The notes under the pieces were generated by a model, which made no database searches, was not told the origin of the DNA, and saw only the letters and a list, made by a program, of their open reading frames with translations. The position numbers and the translations under genes are program-made. Shown one piece after another: positions 40,167 through 56,750 of a stretch of DNA of 64,000 nt. This stretch comes from Ursus arctos (lineage: Eukaryota > Chordata > Mammalia > Carnivora > Ursidae). Location: assembly GCF_023065955.2 (NCBI RefSeq), contig NW_026622863.1, positions 43,258,177-43,322,176 of the forward strand. Reading direction: 5' to 3'. Every line of letters starts with the position of its first letter. Position 1 is the first letter of the stretch.

Positions 40167-41089
40167 CAGACACATGCAGAGATGCTCAACATCACTCATC
40201 ATCAGGGAAATACAAAACTACAGTGAGTTATCACCTCACACCTGTCACTTGGCTAAAATTAACATAGGAAACAGCAGGTGTTGGTGAAGATGTGTGGAAA
40301 GGAGAACCCTCTTATTACACTGTTGGTGGGAATGCAAGCTGGTACAGCCACTATGGAAAACAGTATGGAAGTTCCTCAAAAAGTTAAAAATAGCACTACC
40401 CTACAATCCAGCAATTACACTACTAGGTATTTACCCAAAGGATACAACTATACTAATTTGAAGGTATTCCTGCAACCCGATGTTTATAGCAGCATTATCA
40501 ACAATAGCCAAATATTGGAAAGAGCTCAAATGTCCATCAACTGATGAATGAATAAAGAAGCTATGGTATATATATATAGACAATGGAATATTACTCAGCA
40601 AAGAATTAACACCAATTTCCCGCAAACTTTTCCAAAATATTGAAGAGGAAGGAGCACTCCCAAACTTACTCTGGGGCCAGCATTACCCTGGTCCCAAAGC
40701 CAGACAAATCCAGTGTGAGAAGAGAAAACCACGGGCCAATGTTCCTCATGTATATTGAGGCAAAAGTTCTCAACAAAAATACTAGCAAACTGAATTCAAC
40801 GGCACATGAAAAGGATTATACACCATGACAAAGTGGGATTGATTTCTGGAATACAAAGACGATGCAGTATATAAAATCAAGCAATGTGATACACATTAAC
40901 AGAATGAAGGAGGAAGAAACCACACAATTATCTCAGTGTAGAAAAAGCATTTAACAAAATGTAATATTTCCCATGGCAAAACACTCAAGAAACCAGGAAT
41001 AGAAGGAAACTGCCTCAGCATAATAAAGACCATCTATGTTAGTCCACACCTAACCTCATATTCAGTGGTGAAAGACTGAAAGCACTGGT

Positions 41090-41530
41090 TTTGCTGAATC
41101 CATAAGTTTGGTATGTTCTGTTTTCATTTTTATTTATCAAGATATTTTCTAATTTCCCTTGTAATTTCTTTGTTGTTCCATTGGTTATTTAAGTGTGTGT
41201 TGTTTAATTCCCACATGTTTGTGTATTTTCTAGTTTTCCTACTTCTGGTTTCTAATTTTGTTCCTTTGTGATTGGAAAAGACACTCTCAGTCTTCTAAAT
41301 TTTATTGATAGTTGACTTGGGTCTAGTGTGGTCTGTCTTAGAGAATGTTCCATGTGTACTTGAGAAAAACATGTATTCTGCTGTTGTGTGTAGAACACAC
41401 AACATGTATGTCTCTTAGGTCCAGTTTGTTTAGACTGTTCAAGTCCTCTCTCCTTATTGATCTTCTGTCTGGTTTTTCTATTCATTATTGAAAGTAGAAT
41501 ATTGTTATATTTTAGCAATTAATCAAAGCA
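41090..41530 (-). mobile_element. Old LINE-1 fragment, antisense
   Basis: Reverse ORF2 text ('ttccatgtgtacttgagaaa') with many changes. Confidence 0.65.
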
Positions 41531-45864
<4,334 letters not shown>

Positions 45865-46025
45865 TAATATAAGGACTGTGGAAAGGCATATATATGCAGT
45901 AGAGAATGTATAGTACATCAACTTTATAACACTGAGAAACAGTGTGAATGAAAGGAATGTGGGAATGCTTTTAGATATGGTTCAGTTCTTATAAGGCATT
46001 AAATTACACTGGTGAGGACTCCTCA
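45865..46025 (+). pseudogene. Two dead zinc fingers in gene B 3' UTR
   Basis: In frame after the stop, two decayed fingers follow. The first reads K-D-C-G-K-A-Y with its first Cys as Tyr and its last His as Asn; it carries a second TAA. The second follows a TGA that took the place of a Cys-codon region and reads K-E-C-G-N-A-F-R-Y-G-S-V-L, the counterpart of gene A's last living finger ([10 protein letters not shown]). Confidence 0.8.
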
Positions 46026-46089
46026 AAATGTAAATAATATTTGGAATGTTTTCATTATGATTCAAATGTTGCTCATAGTAAGAATTTTT

Positions 46090-46450
46090 TTTTTTACAAG
46101 AATGTTCAGTTCAGCTTTATTAATGGTAACATATTTGCAAACAACCTAAGTGTTCATCAGCTGGTCAGCAGGTGCACAGATAGTGGTGTATTTGTACAGT
46201 GCAATGCTATTCAGCAAGAAAAAAGAATGTACCACTGCTACTTGGGACAGCATGTATGAATCTTAAGAGCATGCTTGTTGAAAGAAGCCAGTCACAAAAA
46301 GTCCATACATATCATTTTTATGAAATTCAAAAATAGGCAAAATTAATCTATGGGAACAAATCAGCATAGTGGTTCACGTGCGGCAGGGAGGAGGAGGATA
46401 GAGTAGAAAGGGACCTTTGGAAATTTGGGGCTGTGGTCTGTACCTGCACT
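46090..46450 (+). mobile_element. Old LINE-1 3' fragment
   Basis: LINE-1 text 'gtaacatatttgcaaacaac' to about 'gggacctttgg', diverged. Confidence 0.6.
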
Positions 46451-46790
46451 GGTAATACCATAGCTATTAGCTACATGTGACTAGTAAGCACTGGAACTAT
46501 GGCTAATTCAAAGTACGAAATGCTGCAAACATAAGATACACAGCAGATCGAAGCCTTATGAAACACATGTAAAATACCACATTGATGATATTTTTAAAAT
46601 CAATTCCAGATTGAAATGGTAGTATTTTGGGTATATTGGGTTAAATAAAACATATTTAAGTTAATTTCATCTGTCTCCTTTAACTTTTTTAAATGTGGTT
46701 ACCTAAGATTTAAAATTGAATATGTGGGTCACATTCTATTTCCACGGTCTGTCTATCTTGATCGGGATGGCAGTTACAACAGTGTGTACA
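46440..46790. mobile_element. Probable old DNA-transposon or similar repeat
   Basis: 'ctacatgtgactagtaagca' and 'gggtatattgggttaaataa' are recognisable parts of a common old mammalian repeat. I cannot name its family with certainty. It holds the AATAAA at 46644 that gene B might use. Confidence 0.5.
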
Positions 46791-48700
46791 TCTGTCAGAA
46801 ATCATTGAACACTAAGATTAAGATCTGTACTTTTAGTCATGTGTTATTATACTTTATAAAACAAAACTAAAAGCTATATTTTTCATGCTAGTTATCATAT
46901 TTGGCATTCAGCATTCATTACATTGTATGTGAAACTTCAAAATCACCTTACAATGTAGGTGATATTTGCTGAAAAGTCTAGGGAGTCTAAGTAACCTCCA
47001 AATTGACGTAGAAATATGTGGTAATATGGAGTTTCGAATGCCCTGTGGTTCGACTATATTTCTTGTGCTTTTCCCATTTGATCATGTTGCTTTACCAATG
47101 ATGATAAAAACATGAGTATACTTTGGGACACTTTGTTTTGTGACCAAAGCCATTGATTTCTAAACCTGTGATCTGGGAGGTGGTGCATGAGTCATAACAT
47201 TTTGGACAGATAATTCTGTAAGTGCATAGGAATCTAGCAGCATTATCCTGAGGTTTCAGGGAGGAAAATAACTTGTAATCTAAACAAATTGCCTGCCATT
47301 GGAGGGGCAACAGCTCTGGTGTGTGTAGACATGAAAATCAATACATTGCCCTGAAAAGCAGGGCTCATTCACTTTTAACATTTTCTCTCTCAGGTCTTGA
47401 GATGGGACTGTGAGGCTGGACTGGCCCTCTCTTTTCTTAATCAGCTGTGAGGCTGTTGTAGCAAAAATTAATAGGCGTTGCAGGATCATGCAGGATCAAA
47501 AGCTCTTTCATCTTGCCCAGCTCCAAGAGGGTGTTGTATTTTCAAAGTGTAGTATTGTACAATTGAGCAATAGAGAAGGAGGGGAGGGGCCTTTGCTAGG
47601 GATTCTTGACCGCTGTAAGAGTTCACTTTAGGCCATTTGTCACAGCGGTAATTTTCCCAGAAATACCCTATGCCAAGGTTGTTTTCGCTATTCTATCCTC
47701 TTTTATCAATTTCTTTTCTTTTCTTTTTTTTTTTTTTTTAAGATTTTCATTTATTTATTTGACAGAGACAGCGAGAAAGGAAACACAAGCAGGGGCAGAG
47801 GGAGAGAGAGAAGCAGGCTTCCTGCTGAGCAGGGAGCCTGATGGGGGACTTGATCCCAGTACCCTGACCGAAGGCAGACATTTAATGACTGAGCCACCCA
47901 GGCGCCCCTATTGATTTATTTTCTGAAATCATGGGTGAGGGTAGTTGTCCTGCCCTCTCTTCATCATCCCAGCTCTTTGTCTAGTGGCTTCTTCAGAGCA
48001 CCATGGGGTAGAAACGATTTTCATTGGGACGCAGCTGGTTTGAAAGGTTTTAGGGAGTGAGTGTAGTACAGAAATGGCCAATAGAAATCCTGTATTTTGT
48101 TTAAGCATTTTTCAGCGTGATAAATATAATTTAATATGAAACGTGATCCATTGTCCCGCGGCAGGTTTTCTCAGCTGTGTACAGTAAGGATTCTGTCGCC
48201 TACTGTGGATTCGGTATTTATTACACTCTGGAACCTCTTTTGTTCTGAGGTTTTGTTTGTGAGGACATTTAAAGGTGGATTGTCTGTTCAACCTTGCAGA
48301 GGCATTGATTAAGTTTAATTTGCTCTGCTTTAGTGAAGGAACTTGCTGGTCTTTTTGAACTGAGCTCTACATTATTTGTAGTTGGGGCATGTTTTTTGAT
48401 GCCTTCAGTTCTTTCTGGGCATGGAAACTCTTTTTGTACATTTGTTGAATCTGTTTCCATGCTGAGCTTTTTATATACAGCACAATGACCCTTTGCTGTT
48501 GCAGTTGTAGTTTGGCCTTATTTTTAACTTTAAAAGGACAGCAGGAAATTGCCTTTTATTAAACATCTGCGGGATATTATAACATTTACTTTGTCACCCC
48601 ATAAGTAGATGTTTCAATATGGTTTTCATTTTCAAAATAAAATTTTAACTGTCTTATTTTTGTACGGTTGAGCACACATACGCCATGTGGAATGTGTGGG
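46791..48700. other. Unassigned stretch downstream of gene B
   Basis: Apart from the SINE at 47723-47908, I recognise nothing here. The text is less AT-rich than its surroundings, has short open frames on both strands with no family features, and contains AATAAA at 48637 followed by T-rich sequence. It could be 3' UTR, a retrocopy UTR or plain intergenic DNA. Confidence 0.35.
47723..47908 (-). mobile_element. CAN-SINE
   Basis: Reverse copy ending 'gccacccaggcgcccc'. 'tatcaatttctttt' / 'tattgatttatttt' may be its duplication. Confidence 0.9.
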
Positions 48701-48900
48701 AAAAAATATTGGGTTTTTTTCTTTAAATAGAAAAGAATTAAGCCTCCCATTGCTTAATTGGTTGTTTTTATTTATTTTTTTTAAAGAAGTGTTTGGAGAT
48801 TATGTCAAATTGAGCACTGTATCAAAACTTACCATGAGAAATCTTGAATTTGAGGTGTTAAAATTTTGCCATTTCCTGTTTTTTCTTTTTTTTCTTTTTT

Positions 48901-49110
48901 ATTAAGTTTTAAATTTTCCTTCCAGTACCGTGAACATCCAGTGTTACATTAGTTTCAGGTGTATGGTACACTGATTCAGCACAGCAAATGATGTACTCCT
49001 CATAAGTGTACTCTTTAGTCCCCCAAACCCCTCCCTTGTTGATGCTTTTATATTTCAGTCCTCTTTCCTCTGCTTTCTGCCCTTGACCATGCCCAGATTT
49101 GCTATGATCT
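48901..49110 (-). mobile_element. Old LINE-1 3' end
   Basis: Reverse 3' UTR-type text ('tacattagtttcaggtgtat'), older than the adjacent LINE-1. Confidence 0.65.
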
Positions 49111-49174
49111 TTTTTTTTTTTACAGGTTTTTAAAAATTTTTTATTATATTAGTCACCATACAGTACATCACTAG

Positions 49175-49375
49175 TTTTTTTTTTTTTAAAGATTTTATTT
49201 ATTTATTTGACAGAGATAGAGACAGCCAGCGAGAGAGGGAACACAGGCAGGGGGAGTGGGAGAGGAAGAAGCAGGCTCATAGCGGAGGAGCCTGATGTGG
49301 GGCTCGATCCCAGAACGCGGGGATCACGCCCTGAGCCGAAGGCAGACGCTTAACCGCTGTGCCACCCAGGCGCCC
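49175..49375 (-). mobile_element. CAN-SINE nested in LINE-1
   Basis: Flanked by 'catcactagttttt' at 49166 and 49376. Confidence 0.94.
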
Positions 49376-50381
49376 CATCACTAGTTTTTGATGTAGTGTT
49401 CCATGATTCATCGTCTGCATATAACACCCAGTGCTCCATGCAATATGTGCCCTTCTTATTACGCATCACCGGCCTATCCCAATCCCCCACCCCCCTCCCC
49501 TCTGAAGCCTTCAGTTTGTTTCCCAGAGTCCATAGTCTCTCATGGTTCATTCCCCCTTCTGTTTACCCCCCTTCATTCAACCCTTCCTTCTCCTACCAAT
49601 CTTCCTAGTTCTTATGTTCCATAGATGAGAGAAACCATATGATAATTGTCTTTCTCTGCTTGACTTCTCGCTTAGCATTATCTCCTCCAGTCCCGTCCAT
49701 GTTGCTGCAAATGTTGGGTGATCGTTCTTTCTAATGGCTGCATAATATTCTATTGTATATATGGACCACATCTTCTCTATCCATTCGTCTGTTGAAGGGC
49801 ATCTCGGCTCCTTCCACAGTTTAGCTATTGTGGACAATGCTGCTAGAACATATGGGGTGCATATGGCCCTTCTCTTCACTACGTCTGTATCTTTGGGGTA
49901 AATACCCAGTAGTGCAATGGCTGGATCATAGGGTAGCTCAATTTTTAACTTTTTAAGGGACCTCCACACTGTTTTCCAGAGTAGCTGTACCAACTCGCAT
50001 TCCCACCAGCAGTGTAAGAGGGTTTCCCTTTCTCTACATCCTCTCCAACACCTGTTGTTTCTTGTCTTGTCAATTTTTGCCATTCTAACTGGCATAAGGT
50101 GGTATCTCAGTGTGGTTTTGATTTGAATTTCCCTGATGGCTAATGATTTTGAACACTTTTTCATGTGTATGTTAGCCATTTGTATGTCTTCATTGGAAAA
50201 GTGTTCATATCTTCTGCCCATTGATTATTTGTTTCTCGTGTATTGAGTTTGAGAAGTTGTCTATAGATCTTGGATACCAGCCTTTTTCTGTAGTTTCATT
50301 TGCAAATATCTTCTCCCATTCTGTGGGTTGCCTCTTTGTTTTGATGACTGTTTCCTTTGCTGTGCAGAAACTTTTTATCCT

Positions 50382-50570
50382 GGGGTGCCTGGGTGGCTCA
50401 GTCGTTAAGCGTCTGCCTTCGGCTCAGGGCGTGATCCCGGCATTCTGCGATTGAGCCCTGCATCAGGCTCCTCTGCTGGAAGCCTGCTTCTTCCTCTCTA
50501 CTCCCCCTGCTAGTGTTACCTCTCTTGTCTCTCTCTGTCAAATAAATAAATAAAATCTTTAAAAAAAAAA
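50382..50570 (+). mobile_element. CAN-SINE nested in LINE-1
   Basis: Flanked by 'agaaactttttatc' at 50366 and 50572. Confidence 0.94.
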
Positions 50571-52381
50571 AAGAAACTTTTTATCTTGATTAAGTCCCAC
50601 AAGTTCTTTTTTGTTTTTTGTGGGGTTTTTTTTGTTTGTTTCTCCTGCCTTTGGAGATGTGTCATGAAAGAAATTGCTGCGGCTGATGTCAAAGAGGTTA
50701 CAGCCTATATTCTCCTCTATGATTTTGATGGATTCCTGTCTCACATCAAGGTCTTTCATCCATTTGGAGTTTATCTTTGTGTATGGTGTGAGAGAGTGGT
50801 CAAGTTTCATTCTTTTGCATATAGCTGTCCAATTTTCCCAGCACCATTTATTGAAGAGACTGTCTTTTTCCCTGGATGTTTTTTCCTGCTTTGTCAAAGA
50901 TTAGTTGCCCAAAGAGCCAAGGGTCCATTTCTGGGTTCTCTATTCTGTTCCATTGGTCTATGTGTCTGTTTTTGTGCCAGTACCATGCTGTCTTGGTGAT
51001 CACAGCTTTATAGTATAGCTTGAAATCTGGCAACGTAATGCCCCCAGCTTTGTTTTTCCTTTTCAACATTTCCTTGGCGATTCAGGGTCTTTTCTGGTTC
51101 CACACAAATTTTAGGCTTGTTTATTCCAGCTCTTTGAAAAATGTCATTGGTATATTGATCAAGATGGCGTTGAAAGTGTAGATTGCTCTGGGTAGCATAG
51201 ACATTTTAATTATGTTTATTCTTCCGATCCATGTGCATGGAATGTTCTTCCATCTTTTTGTGTCTTCTTCAATGTCTTTCATCGGTGTTCTGGTTAAGTT
51301 AATTCCGAGATATCGTATGATTTTTGGTGCTATTGTAAATGGAATTGATTCCCTAATTTCTCTTTGTTCAGTCTCATTGTTCTTGTATAGAAATGCAACT
51401 GATTTCTGAGCATTGATTTTGTATCCTGCCACATTACTGAATTGTTCTATGAGTTCTAGTAATTTGGGGGTGGAGTCTTTTGGGTTTTCCATATAAAATA
51501 TCATGTCATCTGCGAAGAGAGAGAGTTTGACTTCTTCTTTGCCAGTTTGAATACCTTTTATTCCTTTTTGTTGTCTGATTGCTGTTGCAAGGACTTCTAG
51601 TACTATGTTGAACAATAATGGTGAGAGTGGGCATCCTTGTCGTGTTCCTGATCTTAAGGGAAAGGCTTTCAGCTTTTCCCCATTGAGAATGATACTCACT
51701 GTAGACTTTTCATAGATGGTTTTTATGAAATTGAGGAATGTACTATCTATCCCTATACCCTGAAGGGTTTTAATCAGGAAAGGATGCTGTATTTTGTCAA
51801 ATGCTTTTTCTGCATAATTGAAAGTATCATATGGTTCTTGTCTCTTCTCTTATTAAGGTAATCTATCACACTGATCGATTTGTGAATGTTGAACCACCCT
51901 TGCATCCCAGGGATGAATCCCACTTGGTCTGACAGATAATCCTTTTAATGTATTGTTGGATTCTATTAGCTAGGATCTTGTTGAGAATTTTGGCATCCAT
52001 ATTCATCAGGGATATCGGTCTGTAATTCTCCTTTTTGATGGGGTCTTTGCCTGGTTTGGGGATCAAGGTAATACTGGCCTCATAGAATGAGTTTTGTAGT
52101 TTTCCTTCTGTTTCTATTTTCTGAAACAGCTTCAGGAGAATAGGTATTATTTCTTCTTTGAGTGTTTGGTAGAATTCCCCAGGGAAATCTTTCAGGCCCT
52201 GAACTCTTGTTTTTGGGAAGGTTTTTGATCACTGCTTCAATCTCTTCAAAATTAATCGGTCTGTTTAAATAATCAGTTTCTTCATGTTTCAGACTTGGTA
52301 GTTTATAGGTTTCCAGGAAGGCATCCATTTCTTCCAGGTTGTTTAATTTATTGGCATAAAGCTGTTGATAAAAGTTTCTAT

Positions 52382-52585
52382 GGGGGCGCCTGGGTGGCAC
52401 AGCGGTTAAGCGTCTGCCTTCGGCTCAGGGCGTGATCCCGGCGTTACGGGATCGAGCCCCACGTCGGGCTCCTCCACTTTGAGCCTGCTTCTTCCTCTCC
52501 CACTCCCCCTGCTTGTGTTCCCTCTCTCGCTGGCTGTCTCTATCTCTGTCAAATAAATAAATAAAATCTTTAAAAAAAAAAAAAA
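52382..52585 (+). mobile_element. CAN-SINE nested in LINE-1
   Basis: Flanked by 'aaagtttctatgg'. Very close to the copies at 521 and 32505 in body sequence. Confidence 0.94.
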
Positions 52586-52860
52586 GTTTCTATGGATCCT
52601 TCCTATTTCACTGGTGTTGGTCGTGACCTCTCCCCTTTCATTCATAATTTTATTAATTTGGGTCCTTTCTCTATTCTTTTGAATAAATCTCGCCAGTGGC
52701 TTATCGATCTTATTTATTCTTTCAAAGAACCAGCTTCTAGTTCTGTTGATCTGCTCTACTGTGCTCCTGGTTTCTAATTCATTGATCTCTGCTCTAATCT
52801 TGATCAACTGCCTTCTTGTGCATGGGTTAGGCCTGTTCTTTTGTTCCAGCTCCAGCTTCT

Positions 52861-53067
52861 TTTTTTTTTTTTTTTTTAAGATTTTATTTATTTATTCGAC
52901 GGAGATAGAGACAGCCAGCGAAAGAGGGAACACAAGCAGGGGGAGTGGGAGAGGAAGAAGCAGGCTCATAGTGGAGGAGCCTGATGTGGGGCTCGATCCC
53001 ACAACACCGGGATCACGCCCTGAGCCGAAGGCAGACGCTTAACTGCTGTGCCACCCAGGCGCCCCCC
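52861..53067 (-). mobile_element. CAN-SINE nested in LINE-1
   Basis: Flanked by 'ccagctccagcttctt' on both sides. Confidence 0.94.
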
Positions 53068-53478
53068 AGCTCCAGCTTCTTAAGGTGAGAATATAAAAAC
53101 TGCATTTTAGGTTTTTCTATTCCTTTGAGTGAGGCTTGGATGGCTATGTATTTTCCCCTTAGGACCGCCTTTGCAGTGTCCCATAGGTTTTAGATCAATG
53201 TGTTTTCCTTCTCATTGGTTTCCATAAATTACTTAACTTCTTCTTTAATTCTCTAGTTTACCCAATCATTCTTAAGTGGGATGGTTCTTAGTTTCCAAGT
53301 GTTTGAGTTTCTTTCAAATTTTTCCTTGTGATTGAGTTCCAGTTTCAAAGCATTGTGGTCTGAGAATATGCAGGGAATAATCTCAGTCTTTTGGTATCAG
53401 TTGAGACCTGTTTTGTGACCCAGTATATGGTTTTTTCTGCAAAAGTTCCATGTGCATTCGAAAAGAATGAGTATTCTG

Positions 53479-54412
53479 ACTGGGTATTTACCCCAAAGAT
53501 ACAGACGTAGTGAAGAGAAGGGCCATATGCACCCCAATGTTCATAGCAGCAATGTCCACAATAGCTAAATTGTGGAAGGAGCCGAGATGCCCTTCAACAG
53601 ATGACTGGATTAAGAAGTTGTGGTCCATATATACAATGGAATATTACTCAGCTATCAGAAAGAACGAGTTCTCAACATTTGCTACAACATGGACAGCACT
53701 GGAGGAGATAATGCTAAGTGAAATAAGTCAAGCAGAGAAAGACAACTATCATATGATTTCTCTCATCTATGGAACATAAGAACTAGGATGATCGGTAGGG
53801 GAAGAAAGGGATAAAGAAAGGGGGGGTAATCAGAAGGGGGAATGAAACATGAGAGACTATGGACTATGAGAAACAAACTGAGGACTTCAGAGGGGAGGGG
53901 GGTGGGGGAATGGGATAGACTGGTGATGGGTAGTAAGGAGGGCACGTATTGCATGGTGCACTGGGTGTTATACACAACTAATGAATCATCGAGCCTTACA
54001 TCGGAAACCGGGGATGTACTGTATGGTGACTAACATAATATAATAAAAAATCATTTAAAAAAAAAAATCATTTAAAAAACAAACAAACAAAAAAGAAATA
54101 TATAAGACCGACTCCTAGGGCTACAACGGTGCTACAAGCCATTGTGAAAATGATATTGCATTTCCTTCAATTTTATCTGTGCATATATACATTTAAATTC
54201 TCCTTGTAAAATTGTGATTATGATTATATTATATTTTCAGTTTGAGGTAAGGGTTAAATTTAGAATTGGGTTTATGGATAGATTCAAGGTCAAGCTCATT
54301 GCTATAAAAAGTTTATCTTCCTGTTGTAAATATTTTTATAAAGCATGTTTTTAATAGCTGTACAATATTTAAATATATAGTCATTATGTTTTAAAAAAAA
54401 AAAAAAAGAAAG
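53479..54412 (+). mobile_element. Young truncated LINE-1 with probable 3' transduction
   Basis: A sense LINE-1 3' end (53479 to about 54067) with its own poly(A) is followed by about 300 bases of non-LINE sequence (about 54095-54391) and a second poly(A) (54392-54407). A perfect 18-base target duplication (53461-53478 and 54413-54430) encloses everything, so LINE-1 and downstream sequence appear to have arrived together. It is inserted into the - strand LINE-1. Confidence 0.88.
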
Positions 54413-55078
54413 AAAAGAATGAGTATTCTGTTGTTCTGGGGTAGAGTGTTCTGTATATATCTATCAGGTCCATCTGGTCCAGTATGTCATTCAAAGGTCT
54501 TGTTTCTTTGTTGATTTTCTGCTTAGGTGATCTGTCTATTACTGAGAGTGAAGTGTTGAGGTCCCCTACTATAAATGTATTATTATCTATATGTCTCTTT
54601 ATTCTGGTTAAGAGTTGGCTTGTGTATCTAGCTGCTCCCCTGTTGGGGGCATAGATATTTATAATTGTTATATCCACTTGTTGGATACATCCTTTAAGAA
54701 TAATATAGTGTCCTTCTGTATCTCTAACTTTAGTTTAAAATCTAATCTGTCTGATATGAGAATTGCTACCCCAGCTTTCTTTTGAGGTCTATTGGCATGA
54801 AAAAAATGGTTCTCCATCCCTTCATTTTCGGTCTGGATGTATCTTTAGGTTCAAAATGAGTCTCTTGTAGACAGCATATGGAGGGGTCATGTCTTTTTAT
54901 CCAATCTGCAACCCTGTGGCATTATGGGAGTATTTAGGCCGTTCACATTGAGAGTGATTATTGAGAGATACGATTTTAATGATAACATGCTGCCTATGAA
55001 CTCTTTGTTTCTATGGATTGTAAATTTCTGTTCTGTATCATTCTTGGGGTGTTTTTAGTTTTATAGAACCCCCCCCCC

Positions 55079-55570
55079 TTAATATTTCTTGTAGGGCTGG
55101 CTGGTGGTCACATATTCTTTCAGTTTCTGCCCGTCTTGGAAGGTCCTTGTCTCTCCATCAATTCTGAATGACAGCCTTGCTGAATAAAGGATCCTTCGCT
55201 GCCTGTTCTTCTCACTTAGTGCTCTGAATATGTCTTGCCAGCTTTTTCTGGCTTGCCAGATCTCTGTAGACAGGTCTGACGTTATTCCGATGTTTCTCCC
55301 TCTGTAGGTGAGGATTCTCTTCCCCCTGGCCGCTTTCAAGGTTTTATCCTTGCATCTAAGATTTGTGAATTGTACTATTATGTGACGTGGTGTTGGTCTG
55401 TTCTCATCGATCTTGGCAGTGGTCCTGTCTGCCTCTTGGACACGAATGCTTGTTTCCTTTGCCAGATTAGGGAAGTTCTCAGCTACAATTTGTTCAAATA
55501 TCTCTTCTAGACCTCTCTCTTTCTCCACCCCCTCCAGGATGCCTATGATTCTGACATTGGAACGTTTCAT
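55079..55570 (-). pseudogene. LINE-1 ORF1 remnant (C-terminal half)
   Basis: An open frame of 163 residues matches the RNA-binding half of LINE-1 ORF1p ('NVRIIGILEGVEKERGLE', 'ARLSFRIDGETRTFQDG'). The upstream coiled-coil part continues to about 56000 but in shifted frames. ORF1p coats LINE-1 RNA as trimers; this copy lacks an intact N-terminus. Confidence 0.88.
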
Positions 55571-56683
55571 TGAGTCAGTAATCTGTATTCTACATTCTTG
55601 AGGATTGGATTTTTTTAAGCCAAGTTCCCACTTTTTCCTTCTTTTCTATCATCTCATCTTCCAATTCACTAATTCGTCTTCTGCCTCATTTACCCTGGCC
55701 GTCAGAGCATCCAATTTAGACTGCATTTGATTCATAGCATTCTTGATTTCTGCCAGATTCACTCTCATTTCTGCCCTTAGAGATTCTATATTCTCGTTAA
55801 TATTTTTGTTAATATTTTTTCAAGCCTACACATCATGTTGACCATTGTTACTCTGAACTACATTTCTGACCATTTGGTTACATCCATATCTATTAGTTCT
55901 GTGGCAGAGGCCACAGTCTCTGTTTCTTTCCTTTGTTGGGGGTTCCTCCTCTTTGTCATTCCGATGAGGAGTTGTTGCAGGGATGTACAGACCCCAAATT
56001 ATTGACCAGGACCCAAACAAGGTGCACTTATTTTATAGGGACCTTAGGGATGTGGACTTCTTGATTTTTCAGCCTGCCTTCTGGGGGAGGGGCCCGCCGC
56101 ACTGATACTTAGGCAACCCTGTTTGGGTAGAGTTGCCCCGGCCCCCCGGGGTGGGGAGGGGGGAGAGATGGGCACAATGCGAAATGGTTTTTCTGGGCTT
56201 TTGTTCTCTGGCAGCTTTCCCTGGCAGTTTTCTGTGACTCTTCTGAGAGTCAGAGCAGCAGTGGCCGTATCCAAGCCTCTGTCTCAGAACAGAGAGATCG
56301 CAATCTACTCTCCACTGAGCTCTGCTGGCCACTTTAACTCTGTTTCTGTTGGTGCTGCTAAAAAACCCCATAGGGTCCCGGGTTGTGCACCCCACAGCTG
56401 CTCTCCAGTCCTCGCTCCCAGGGCTGGCACGTGTCTGTCCTTTGTGCTTCTAACACCGCCAGCCACCCCTGGTTCCCATGCACACTTCCGAGCTCCCTGT
56501 TTCAGTGTGGTTCACATGGGCTCCGGAGCTCCAGTTTTCAGTCTGGTCGCGCTCATGCTCCCGAGTTCCCAGTTTCAGTCTGGTTTCTCGGTGGCTACCA
56601 GTCCATGAGTCTAGCCCACTCCCCAGTGCAGGAGGCTACTGCTTTCCTGTGCCCGAGTGCGGCGGCTCCCCCTCCTTCCGTTT

Positions 56684-56750
56684 TTTTTTTTGTTTGTTTG
56701 TTTTTTTTAGTTTTTGTTTTTTATTATATTATGTTAGTCACCATACAGTA
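56684..56750 (-). mobile_element. Micro LINE-1 insertion (about 67 bases)
   Basis: Only the last 30-40 bases of a LINE-1 3' end plus a T/G-rich tail are present. It is flanked by a 12-base duplication 'ctccttccgttt' (56672 and 56751) and inserted in the older LINE-1 5' UTR. Confidence 0.88.

Larger units (their letters stand above)
39091..41089 (+). mobile_element. Old LINE-1 composite, sense strand
   Basis: Rearranged ORF2 pieces and a 3' part ('acactgttggtgggaatgca', 'ttactcagcaaagaatt'), broken by many stops and interrupted by two SINEs. Order is scrambled relative to an intact element, so more than one insertion or a deletion is likely. Confidence 0.7.
49577..54700 (-). pseudogene. LINE-1 ORF2 remnant
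   Basis: ORF2 normally encodes an endonuclease plus reverse transcriptase. Here it survives as pieces: an endonuclease segment with 'NIYAPNRG' and 'GDLN' (54384-54677); reverse-transcriptase segments with '[15 protein letters not shown]' and 'FADDMI' (51121-51699) and 'NYRPISLMN' (51866-52066); and the C-terminus at 49577-50221, 50559-50897 and 50848-51069. The pieces lie in different frames and are split by SINEs and a second LINE-1, so no full protein can be made. Confidence 0.88.
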
